Positions 16,452 through 23,314 of a DNA stretch of 23,314 nucleotides are shown here, in pieces. Made by a program: the position numbers and the translations under genes. This DNA is from a bacterium (GTDB lineage Bacteria; Chloroflexota; Dormibacteria; UBA8260; Bog-877): contig JAKABA010000047.1 in assembly GCA_021802115.1 (NCBI GenBank), forward strand, positions 1 to 23,314, in the 5' to 3' direction. Numbering within the stretch: position 1 is the stretch's first letter; every line of letters starts with the position of its first letter. The notes under the pieces were generated by a model that did no database searches, was not told the DNA's origin, and saw nothing but the letters and a program-made list of their open reading frames with translations.

Positions 16452-17666
16452 GTGAAATCACGCGGGCGCCAGCTGGGCGGGCGAGGCAAAATTTCCTTGG
16501 TGCAAACTTTCATCGGCCCGGAGGGGCGCCTACGGACGCAGCCGACCAGGCGCCCGGTGGACTTTCAGCAGCGACCAATCCTGGTCTTCTGGGAGACCAC
16601 CAAGGCTTGTCTGCTCAGCTGCCGGCACTGCCGCGCCACCGCCCTCCCGACGGCGATGCCTGGGGAGCTATCCAGCCGAGCTGGGCACCAGCTGTTGGAG
16701 CAGGTGGCTGGGTTCGGCAAACCGGCACCGATTCTGATCCTGACCGGGGGCGATTGCCTGATGCGCCCTGACCTTCTCGAGCTGACCGCGCACGCTCGCC
16801 AGTTGGGACTCCCCGTGGCCCTTTCCCCATCGGTCACCCCCCGGCTCACCCCGGCAGCCATGGCCCCATTCTTGGAGCTCGGAGTCAGGGTTGTGTCCAT
16901 CAGCCTGGATGGCGCCACGGCCGCCACCCACGATCGCGTCCGGGGGGTGCCGGGCCATTTCGACGCCACCGTGGCCGCGCTCAGCTGGCTTCGCGAGGCC
17001 GGATTCAAAGTTCAGGTGAACACCACCGTGATGCGGGAGAACATGACCGAGCTGGCGGATGTCACCGCCATGCTCCATGGCCTTGGAATCCCCCTCTGGG
17101 AGGTCTTCTTCCTGGTCAGCGTCGGCCGCGGCACGGCCGTCTCGGCGACCAGCGCGGCTGACAACGAGGACATCTCCCACTTCCTCTTCGAAGCGTCGCA
17201 GTACGGCTTCCTGGTCCGCACCGTGGAGGCTCCCTTCTTCCGCCGGGTGGCCACCTGGCGTCGGGGCCTGGGAGAGGTGGATGACCCCCAGGCGTACTTC
17301 GCCCTCGGCTCCCTGTACGGCGACCTGCGCACCCGGCTGCGCCAGCTGCTTGGCCCCGGGACAGAGCGGGCGATGGCACCCAGCGTGGCCACTCGCGACG
17401 GCATGGGGGTCATCTTCGTGGGCCACGACGGCTCGGTTCGCCCCTCGGGATTCCTTCCCCACGCCCTGGGCAACATCCAGGTCCAGGAGCTGGCGGAGAT
17501 CTACCGCGAAAACCCCATGCTGCGCGCGATCCGGGCCTCCGAGTTCAGCGGGCGCTGCGGTCAATGCGCCTTCCGAAGCCTCTGTGGCGGCTCCCGAGCG
17601 CGCGCCTTCGCCGCCACCGGGGATCCACTCGGGGAGGACCCCGGCTGCATCTTCGGGGCGGCTTAG
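16452..17666 (+). CDS. Radical SAM/SPASM-like protein (TIGR04053-like)
   Basis: A 404-residue radical SAM enzyme. The [4Fe-4S]-AdoMet motif is C53-LLS-C57-RH-C60, after FWETTKA. A GGD motif (TGGDCLM) follows the expected strand, and SISLDGATAATHDRVRG is the beta-4 region. Four cysteines near the C terminus (C369-x2-C372-x5-C378-x20-C399) would bind one auxiliary cluster of the SPASM/twitch kind. Segments LPVALSPSVTPRLT and VQVNTTVMREN resemble the TIGR04053/AhbD-NirJ group associated with haem-like or peptide modification; the substrate is not known. The start is uncertain: GTG at 16452 has AGGG close by, and TTG 16497 or GTG 16500 (MQTFIGPEG) are alternatives. A DraG-like and a NYN gene follow on the same strand. 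Confidence 0.85.
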   Translation: MKSRGRQLGGRGKISLVQTFIGPEGRLRTQPTRRPVDFQQRPILVFWETTKACLLSCRHCRATALPTAMPGELSSRAGHQLLEQVAGFGKPAPILILTGGDCLMRPDLLELTAHARQLGLPVALSPSVTPRLTPAAMAPFLELGVRVVSISLDGATAATHDRVRGVPGHFDATVAALSWLREAGFKVQVNTTVMRENMTELADVTAMLHGLGIPLWEVFFLVSVGRGTAVSATSAADNEDISHFLFEASQYGFLVRTVEAPFFRRVATWRRGLGEVDDPQAYFALGSLYGDLRTRLRQLLGPGTERAMAPSVATRDGMGVIFVGHDGSVRPSGFLPHALGNIQVQELAEIYRENPMLRAIRASEFSGRCGQCAFRSLCGGSRARAFAATGDPLGEDPGCIFGAA

Positions 17667-17714
17667 AACCGCTTCCGCCCGGGCCGGGATCCGCTGCGGA
17701 TCAATAATCGAGGG

Positions 17715-18596
17715 ATGTTGAACCCGCCGCCATCGTGGGAGCTGATTGGCCCGAGGGCTGAGGGCCTGCTGCTGGGGCTGGCCCTGGGAGAGGGGACCGC
17801 GAGCCCGGGTGGCGACACGGCGCTGCGCCTGAGCACCCAGGCCATGGCGGTGGCGGAGGCCCTGCTGGGAGGAGGCCCGCCTCGGCCGGCGGACCTGCTG
17901 CCGCGCTGGCTGGCTGACGGTCAGACAATCCCTGAGCGCCCCGGCTCGATCACCGGAGAGGCTCTGCGTCTCTTCCGACGCGGCCTCCCAGCTGCCGAGC
18001 TGGCCCCCGCCGTCGCCAGGATGGTGCCCGGACGCGCCGGGGATGCGCCGCTCAGCCGATGCCTGCCCATCGCCATCGCGGCCCGCGAGAGTGGGGTCAA
18101 GCTGAGAGGGTGGGTGCGCAGCTGCACCGTGGCCACCCATGCCGACCCGATTTCTCAGCTGGCCGCGCTGGCGGCGGCGATGCTGGCGCGCGACCTGCTC
18201 AGCCGCCCCCTGGAGGACTGCCTGGCCCGGGTCGCGCAGGCCCTGCGCGAGGATTCCCCGGAGAGCTTCACGGCCATCCTGCACACTCCCCGGCCCGGAG
18301 CGGGCCTGCCCGCCGGGGATGACGCAGCGGGGGTGCTGGCAGCCGCCGTGCAGGCGCTTTGTGAGGGGCGCGACTGGGCCGAGACGGTCGCCATCGCGGC
18401 CAGCCGCGGGGTGTCCGGCGACAGCGCACCAGCCCTGGCCGGTGCCTTGGCCGGTGCCCGCTGGGGCGTCGCCGCCCTTCCCGAAGTGAATTTGCGACAG
18501 CTCCCCAGCCACCTTCGGGTGCGGCTCAGCCAGCTGGCCCGGGACCTCCTGAGCCTGCGGGCGGCGCCGACGGCCGCGGTCCCTGGGAGGGCCTGA
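17715..18596 (+). CDS. ADP-ribosylglycohydrolase-like protein with degenerate metal site
   Basis: A 293-residue all-alpha protein of the DraG/ADP-ribosylglycohydrolase fold. Family landmarks are in the right order: GLLLGLALGEG (17-27), GGDTALRLSTQAM (32-44), GDAPLSRCLPIA (109-120), THADP (141-145) and GDSAPALAGALAGARWG (235-251). In active enzymes the second block is T-D-D-T and the last is D-x-D-T. Here they read G-G-D-T and D236-S-A-P, so several Mg-ligand carboxylates are lost. It may bind rather than hydrolyse ADP-ribosyl groups, or act on another substrate. The ATG at 17715 directly abuts GAGGG; TTG 17718 is an alternative. It is 48 bases after the radical SAM gene and 5 bases before the NYN gene, so these are probably co-transcribed. 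Confidence 0.7.
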   Translation: MLNPPPSWELIGPRAEGLLLGLALGEGTASPGGDTALRLSTQAMAVAEALLGGGPPRPADLLPRWLADGQTIPERPGSITGEALRLFRRGLPAAELAPAVARMVPGRAGDAPLSRCLPIAIAARESGVKLRGWVRSCTVATHADPISQLAALAAAMLARDLLSRPLEDCLARVAQALREDSPESFTAILHTPRPGAGLPAGDDAAGVLAAAVQALCEGRDWAETVAIAASRGVSGDSAPALAGALAGARWGVAALPEVNLRQLPSHLRVRLSQLARDLLSLRAAPTAAVPGRA

Positions 18597-18601
18597 CCCA
18601 G

Positions 18602-19150
18602 GTGGCCCAGCCCCTCCTGGTGGTGGATGGGACCAACGTCAGTTGGGCCTGGCCAAGGAGCCGGCCCCTGATGCTGCGCCAGGACTACGGCGCCGCCCAG
18701 TCCCTGCTGGTGCAGGCGACGATGGGGTCCCCGCTGCGATCGCTCCACAGAGAGCTCCTATTCGTGTTCGACGGGCCGCCGGCACCCCGGGGACCGGGCA
18801 GCGCCAACGGCGCCAGGGTTCTCCACCCCGACATCGGGCACAGTGCCGACGACCGGATCCTGCAGATCATCGGCCAGCGCCGCCACGGAGGGGCCCAGAT
18901 CGTGCTGGCAACCAGTGACCGCGCTCTCCGCGACGCCGCCAGGGCCCTGGGCGCGACCACGATGGGGTCGATGGAGCTGATTTCCAAATTCGACCCGCGA
19001 GGGGGCGAGTCACGCCCGGAGTCGGGCCCCGGTCGAGGGGAGAAGCCCAGGCCATCCAGCCAGGACACCGCCGCCTGGCTCCGACGCTTCGGATCCGGCG
19101 AGCAGCGTCGGCGCCCCAACCGAGCTCAGAAGGACGCCGACTCCCGGTAG
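18602..19150 (+). CDS. NYN/PIN-like domain protein (YacP type)
   Basis: A 182-residue protein of the NYN/PIN-like fold, probably a metal-dependent RNase acting on RNA or ribosome-bound RNA. It starts LLVVDGTNVSW (5-15), with D9 and N12 as metal-site residues. FVFDGPP (54-60), HSADDRIL (80-87, D83/D84) and LATSDRALRD (102-111, D106/D111) provide the further acidic residues expected for this fold. The C-terminal 50 residues are basic and Ser/Gly/Arg-rich, suitable for nucleic-acid contact but not structured. The GTG start is 5 bases after the DraG-like stop. Its 3' end overlaps the convergent mutase gene by 25 bases (19126-19150). Confidence 0.75.
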   Translation: MAQPLLVVDGTNVSWAWPRSRPLMLRQDYGAAQSLLVQATMGSPLRSLHRELLFVFDGPPAPRGPGSANGARVLHPDIGHSADDRILQIIGQRRHGGAQIVLATSDRALRDAARALGATTMGSMELISKFDPRGGESRPESGPGRGEKPRPSSQDTAAWLRRFGSGEQRRRPNRAQKDADSR

Positions 19151-20814
19151 GTCCCGAAGACATCCTGCATCGCGGCCACGATCTCTCCCTCCGTGCACAG
19201 GCGCCGGACACACTCCAGGATGGGGAGCATCAGGTTGCCGTCCCCACGGGCCACCGAGCGCAGCTCATCCAGGGCCGAGGCGACTCCCTGGCCATCCCGC
19301 CGCGACCGCAGGCGGGCCAATTCCGCCTTCTGGTCCAGCTCCGCAGTGCCATCGATCCGGAGCAGCTGGGGCGCATCCTCACCATCTGACTGGAAGGCGT
19401 TGACCCCGACCACGATCCGCTCCCCCTGGTCCAGCTGCTGCTGGTAGCGGAAGGCGGCATCGGCGATCTCCCGCTGGAAGAACCCGTCCTCGATGCAGCC
19501 CAGCACGCCACCGCGCTGGTCGATCTCGGCGAAGTAGCGCTCCGCCTCAGCCTCCATGCGGTTGGTCAGGTCCTCGACGAAGTAGGACCCTCCCAGGGGG
19601 TCGATGGTGGTGGTGACCCCGGTCTCGTAGGCGATGATCTGCTGGGTCCGGAGCGCGATCTGAGCCGCCTTGGCCGTCGGCAGCGCCAGCACCTCATCCA
19701 TGGCGTTGGTGTGCAGCGACTGGGTCCCCCCCAGCACCGCCGCCAACGCCTCCAGGGCGGTTCGGGCGACGTTGTTCTCCACCTGCTGGGCGGTCAGCGA
19801 GCACCCCGCGGTCTGGGTGTGGAAGCGCATCAGCCAGGAACGCTGATCCTGGGCGTGGTAGTGGTCGCGCATGCGCCGGGCCCAGATCCGCCGGGCCGCC
19901 CGGTATTTGGCGATCTCTTCGAAGAAGTCGATATGGCTGTTGAAGAAGAAGCTGAGCTGGGGGGCGAAAAGGTCGACCGGGATGCCGGCGGCGATGCCCG
20001 CCTCCACATAGGCGAAGCCGTCGGCCAGGGTGAACGCGAGCTCCTGGGCGGCGGTGGATCCAGCCTCCCGGATGTGGTAGCCGGAAATGCTGATCGGATG
20101 CCAGCGGGGCACGTTGCGGGCGCAGAAGGCAACCACGTCGGTGACCAGGCGGAGGCTGGGCTGCGGGGGATAGATGTACTCCTTCTGGGCGATGTACTCC
20201 TTCAGGATGTCGTTCTGCAGGGTGCCGCCCAGGCTCGCCACGGCCACCCCCTGGCGCTCCGCCACCGCGACGTACATGGCCAGCAGGATCGCGGCCGGAG
20301 AGTTGATGGTCATGGAGGTGGTCACCTGGCCCAGGTCGATGCCGTCGAAGAGCCGCTCCATGTCCTCCAGAGAGTCGATCGCCACTCCGCATCTGCCCAC
20401 CTCGCCCTCTCCCAGCGGGTCGTCGGAGTCCCGCCCCATCAGGGTGGGCATGTCGAACGCCACCGAGAGACCGGTCTGGCCCTGGGACAGCAGGAAGCGA
20501 TACCGTTGGTTGGTCTCGGCGGCGGTGCCGAAACCGGCGAACTGGCGCATGGTGAAGACCTTGTCCCGGTACATCGAGGGGTAGACGCCCCTGGTGTAGG
20601 GGAACTCGCCGGGGTAGCCGATCTCCGCCGGGTAGTCGTGCCCGCTCAGGCTGGACGGGGTGTACAAAGGCTCGACGGGCAACCCCGAGAGGGTCTCTGG
20701 GGGGGGCACGAAGCCGGGCCTGTCGGCCCGCTCGCGGGAGGCTCGATACCGTTTGGCCCACCGCTCCAGCGCGGCCTGGTCGTCGACCAGGGAGGGTGCC
20801 TTCTGCTCCAGCAT
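19126..20814 (-). CDS. Acyl-CoA mutase large subunit, isobutyryl-CoA mutase-type active site
   Basis: A 562-residue TIM-barrel subunit of a B12-dependent acyl-CoA mutase; similarity along the whole length is to methylmalonyl-CoA mutase large subunits. The catalytic His lies in SISGYH (H247), and the Arg/Ser/Asp CoA-contact segments are present. The substrate-selecting residues differ from methylmalonyl-CoA mutase: RQFAGFG has F92 where Tyr is expected, and EYIAQKEYIYPP has Q210 where Arg is expected. This Phe/Gln pair is that of isobutyryl-CoA mutase. A119 (SVAFDMPT) lacks the Asp of the 2-hydroxyisobutyryl-CoA enzyme. The ATG has AGGAG 6 bases upstream, inside the end of meaB; the stop of meaB is 2 bases away. 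It needs the separate B12 subunit (14617-15033) for activity. Butyryl/isobutyryl-CoA is the likely, unproven substrate. Confidence 0.9.
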   Translation of the reverse strand: MLEQKAPSLVDDQAALERWAKRYRASRERADRPGFVPPPETLSGLPVEPLYTPSSLSGHDYPAEIGYPGEFPYTRGVYPSMYRDKVFTMRQFAGFGTAAETNQRYRFLLSQGQTGLSVAFDMPTLMGRDSDDPLGEGEVGRCGVAIDSLEDMERLFDGIDLGQVTTSMTINSPAAILLAMYVAVAERQGVAVASLGGTLQNDILKEYIAQKEYIYPPQPSLRLVTDVVAFCARNVPRWHPISISGYHIREAGSTAAQELAFTLADGFAYVEAGIAAGIPVDLFAPQLSFFFNSHIDFFEEIAKYRAARRIWARRMRDHYHAQDQRSWLMRFHTQTAGCSLTAQQVENNVARTALEALAAVLGGTQSLHTNAMDEVLALPTAKAAQIALRTQQIIAYETGVTTTIDPLGGSYFVEDLTNRMEAEAERYFAEIDQRGGVLGCIEDGFFQREIADAAFRYQQQLDQGERIVVGVNAFQSDGEDAPQLLRIDGTAELDQKAELARLRSRRDGQGVASALDELRSVARGDGNLMLPILECVRRLCTEGEIVAAMQDVFGTYRESASF

Positions 20815-20816
20815 CG

Positions 20817-21821
20817 TCAGCTCCTCCCGGTCAGCGTTGAGAGCTCGGCAGCGTCGGCTCCGAGGCCATGATTGTGGAACTGTCCGAGCACCAGGTCGGC
20901 CGCGCGCTCGGGATCTGCCCGTCGGGCGTCCTCCGGCAGCAGCTCCGGGCCGCCTCCGGCCAGCAGGTCGGTCGCGAAAGCGCGGGCGCGGGCGCTGACC
21001 AGCTCCACCACCTCGTCACGCAGCCTGCGCCGAAGCCGCTCGGAGAGCTCGCCACTGGCTTCCAGGTGGGACCGGTGAGCCGCCAGCGCGGCGGCCAGCT
21101 CGCGCACGCCGGTGACCCCCTGAGCGGCCACGGTGGCGACCACCGGGACCTTCCAGCCGGCCTTGGGGGTGGAGAGCCGAAGCATGTCCCGGAGGTCGCG
21201 CGTGACCCTGTCGGCCCCTGGCAGGTCGGCCTTGTTGACGGCGAAGATGTCGGCGATCTCGGTGATGCCAGCCTTGATGACCTGAACGCCGTCTCCGGCC
21301 CCGGGGGTGGTCACCACCACCACCGAGTCGGCCACCTCGCAGATCTCCAGCTCGGACTGGCCAACCCCAACCGTTTCCACCAGCACCATCTCCCACCCCA
21401 GGGCGTCCAGCAGCCGGACCGCTCCCCTGGTCGCCAGGGAGACGCCGCCCAGGTGGCCCCGGGCGCCCATGCTGCGGATGAACACCCCCTGGTCCAGGGC
21501 GTGGCGCTGCATCCGGACCCGATCTCCGAGGATCGCGCCACCGGTGAAGGGACTGTTGGGGTCCACCGCCAGCACCGCGACTCGCAGCCCCTGCTCGCGC
21601 CAGAGTTGAGTCAGGGAGTCGGCCATGGTGCTCTTGCCCGATCCCGGCGGCCCGGTGAGCCCCACCACCTGGGAGCTCAGATCGACGCTCTGCGGGCGCG
21701 AGGCCCAGATCCGCTCCAGCGTCTCCCCGACGCCGGGATCCCTGGCCTCGATCTGGGAGATCGCGCGCGCCAACGCCCGCGTGTCGCCCCTGAGCAGGGA
21801 CTCAATCTCCACTCGCCACAT
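20817..21821 (-). CDS. meaB: MeaB-type G-protein chaperone of acyl-CoA mutase
   Basis: A 334-residue SIMIBI-class GTPase that gates B12 loading and protects its mutase from inactivation. The P-loop is GPPGSGKST (57-65). The switch region VDPNSPFTGGAILGDRVRM follows, then VETVGVGQSE and the specificity motif NKAD. The C terminus has the dimerisation helices. The frame starts with TTG at 21836; I prefer ATG at 21821 (MWRVEIESLL) but neither has a clear ribosome-binding site. It is 49 bases after the acyl-CoA dehydrogenase stop and 2 bases before the mutase start, so it is translationally tied to its client. Confidence 0.92.
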   Translation of the reverse strand: MWRVEIESLLRGDTRALARAISQIEARDPGVGETLERIWASRPQSVDLSSQVVGLTGPPGSGKSTMADSLTQLWREQGLRVAVLAVDPNSPFTGGAILGDRVRMQRHALDQGVFIRSMGARGHLGGVSLATRGAVRLLDALGWEMVLVETVGVGQSELEICEVADSVVVVTTPGAGDGVQVIKAGITEIADIFAVNKADLPGADRVTRDLRDMLRLSTPKAGWKVPVVATVAAQGVTGVRELAAALAAHRSHLEASGELSERLRRRLRDEVVELVSARARAFATDLLAGGGPELLPEDARRADPERAADLVLGQFHNHGLGADAAELSTLTGRS

Positions 21822-21870
21822 GGTAGACAGGTTCAAGCGGCGGGGCTCACAGCCCCGCGCCGGCCTGGGC

Positions 21871-23010
21871 TCAGCCGAGCAGCCGCTTGGCGATCACCAG
21901 CCGCTGAATCTGGTTGGTGCCCTCGTAGATCTGGGTGATCTTGGCGTCGCGCATCATCCGCTCCACCGGGAACTCGTTGACGTAGCCGTACCCCCCCAGG
22001 ATCTGGACGGCGTCGGTGGTGACCCTCATGGCGGCGTCCGAGGCCATCAGCTTGGCCATCGCCGCCAGCTCGGTTGTCCGGGGGTCCCCGGAATCGATCG
22101 CCCGGCAGGCCTCGTGGGTGAGGCAGCGCGCCGCCTCCAACTGGGACCCCATGTCCGCCAGCATGAACTGGATGCCCTGGAACTCCGCAATGGCGTGGCC
22201 GAACTGGTGGCGCTGCTTGGCATAGGCGAGGGCGTACTCCAGGGCCCCGGCGCCGATGCCAAGCGCCTGCGAACCGATCTGCGGGCGCGAGCGGTCGAGC
22301 ACCGCCATCGCGATCTTGAAGCCATCCCCCTCCGCCCCCAGCCTCCGCTCCGCCGGCACCCGGCAGTTGTCGAACACGAGCTCGGCTGTGTTGCTGCCCC
22401 TGATGCCCAGCTTGCCGTGGATCTCGCGGCGTTCCAGGCCGGGGCTGTCGCCGTCCACCAGAAAGGCGGATACGCCCCTGGTCCGGGCCTCGGGGTCGGT
22501 GGAGGCGAACACCACGATGAGGTCGGCCACCCCGCCGTTGGTGATCCACATCTTGGTCCCCTCCAGGAGGTAGCCATCGCCGTCGCGACGGGCCCTGGTC
22601 CGCATCGCCCCGGCATCGCTCCCGGCATCGGGCTCGCTGAGGGCGTAGGCGGCGATCTTCCTGCCCGCGGCGAGCTCGGGCAGGTAGGTCCGCTTCTGCT
22701 GCTCGCTGCCGCCGATGAGGATCGGGTATCCGCCCAGAGCCTGGACCGCCAGCAGCAGCGCGGAGGTGGCGCACACCTTGGCGACCTCCTCGACCACCAA
22801 AGAGAGCGTCAGCGCCGAGCCGGAGAGCCCGCCGTACTCCGGCGGGAATGCGATCGCGAACACGTCCTGGTCCCGGAACAGCTGGACGATGTCCCAGGGG
22901 TATTCCCCGGTGCGATCTATCTCCGCCGCCCGGGCCGCGATCCGGCCCCGGGCCAGCTCCCGGACACTCGCCTGGATTGCCTGCCGGTCGACGTCGACCT
23001 CAACCGCCAT
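21871..23010 (-). CDS. Acyl-CoA dehydrogenase
   Basis: A 379-residue flavoenzyme oxidising acyl-CoA to trans-2-enoyl-CoA, passing electrons to ETF. FAD- and substrate-site blocks are AYALSEPDAGSDAGAM and WITNGG. The catalytic base is in YEGTNQIQR (E363), as in short- and branched-chain acyl-CoA dehydrogenases. The ATG at 23010 has GGAGG 8 bases upstream; an in-frame GTG at 23106 adds an untypical basic N terminus. It is the first gene of the operon with meaB and the mutase. Next to an isobutyryl-CoA mutase-like protein, butyryl-CoA or isobutyryl-CoA are reasonable substrates, but chain length cannot be read from this sequence with certainty. Confidence 0.92.
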   Translation of the reverse strand: MAVEVDVDRQAIQASVRELARGRIAARAAEIDRTGEYPWDIVQLFRDQDVFAIAFPPEYGGLSGSALTLSLVVEEVAKVCATSALLLAVQALGGYPILIGGSEQQKRTYLPELAAGRKIAAYALSEPDAGSDAGAMRTRARRDGDGYLLEGTKMWITNGGVADLIVVFASTDPEARTRGVSAFLVDGDSPGLERREIHGKLGIRGSNTAELVFDNCRVPAERRLGAEGDGFKIAMAVLDRSRPQIGSQALGIGAGALEYALAYAKQRHQFGHAIAEFQGIQFMLADMGSQLEAARCLTHEACRAIDSGDPRTTELAAMAKLMASDAAMRVTTDAVQILGGYGYVNEFPVERMMRDAKITQIYEGTNQIQRLVIAKRLLG

Positions 23011-23314
23011 CTGCTGGTCCTCCACAGGCGCGGCACAACTTGTGACCAGGTCAGATTCTAAGCGCCGCCTGAGCTTGCGGTCCCCGCGGGCGGCCCGACC
23101 GGTCACCCGCCGACCCGATCACGTGGCGCAACCTGGCTGGCCTGGCAAGCGCCACCCGGGGACCGTTCCTACGGAGTGCCTATTAGTGACACCCGGTCGG
23201 GACGAGCGGTCTTTCCCGACCTGGACGCCGCCAAGGTAGCCGTCGCCGTTTCGGGTCTTGCGCCACTTGGGTGGCTGCCCTGACGCCTTCGGAGCTTGGA
23301 CTGGCCCTCGCACC
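23011..23314. other. 5' region of the mutase operon to the window edge
   Basis: About 300 bases. On the minus strand TAGAAT (23055-23060) is a possible -10 for the acyl-CoA dehydrogenase operon, 45 bases before its ATG, but no convincing -35 is found. A minus-strand frame open into the right edge (23119-23313) has no motif, so I do not call it a gene. I see no B12 riboswitch element. Confidence 0.35.

Noticed and set aside
23187..23194. TGACACCC at the right end, shared with the tandem repeat at 217-240
   Set aside because: An 8-mer match is expected by chance in a window of this size, so it does not show that the two ends flank an element.
23119..23313. Minus-strand frame entering from the right edge as a gene end
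   Set aside because: Composition and content give no recognisable domain and two other frames are equally open; it cannot be judged without flanking sequence.

Overview
This is a GC-rich bacterial window with dense, mostly monocistronic or short-operon coding and many GTG starts. I see no rRNA, tRNA, CRISPR array, phage module or intact mobile element. The gene content points to an aerobic heterotroph: a mutase/MeaB/acyl-CoA dehydrogenase operon, an archaeal/Gram-positive style split B12 mutase subunit, a TIGR04053-like radical SAM protein and L25 of the long Ctc type. This would fit Ca. Dormibacterota, Chloroflexota or deep Actinomycetota. The lineage is an inference from gene style and was not tested.

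Layout. At the left edge is the last part of a PIN-domain (VapC-type) toxin (3-86), then about 560 bases without a gene but with two short tandem repeats. Next come a SAM methyltransferase (-) and, divergently, a 14-TM MFS transporter (+). A pair of adjacent 10-bp palindromes lies between them. A cytidylate-kinase-like protein (+) faces a second MFS transporter (-). A substrate-binding-like protein without a signal peptide (-) is divergent from a large PAS/GAF/PAS/GAF/GGDEF/EAL c-di-GMP enzyme (+). A thiamine-diphosphate enzyme of the 2-hydroxyacyl-CoA lyase/oxalyl-CoA decarboxylase type (-) ends 6 bases from it. RarA (+) follows.

The right half is built around B12-dependent acyl-CoA chemistry. 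One minus-strand operon encodes an internally duplicated membrane protein, the B12-binding mutase subunit and ribosomal protein L25. A second encodes acyl-CoA dehydrogenase, MeaB and the mutase large subunit. Between them, on the plus strand, lie a radical SAM/SPASM-like protein, a degenerate ADP-ribosylglycohydrolase-like protein and a NYN/PIN-like nuclease.

The most informative observation concerns the mutase, which would usually be annotated as methylmalonyl-CoA mutase. It carries Phe and Gln at the two substrate-selecting positions (F92, Q210), where methylmalonyl-CoA mutases have Tyr and Arg. This is the isobutyryl-CoA mutase signature. Together with the acyl-CoA dehydrogenase and the MeaB chaperone it suggests an isobutyryl-/butyryl-CoA (or other branched acyl-CoA) interconversion route. 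Other points of interest are the internal duplication of the membrane protein, the loss of metal-site residues in the ADP-ribosylhydrolase-like protein, and the three-gene cluster in which it sits.
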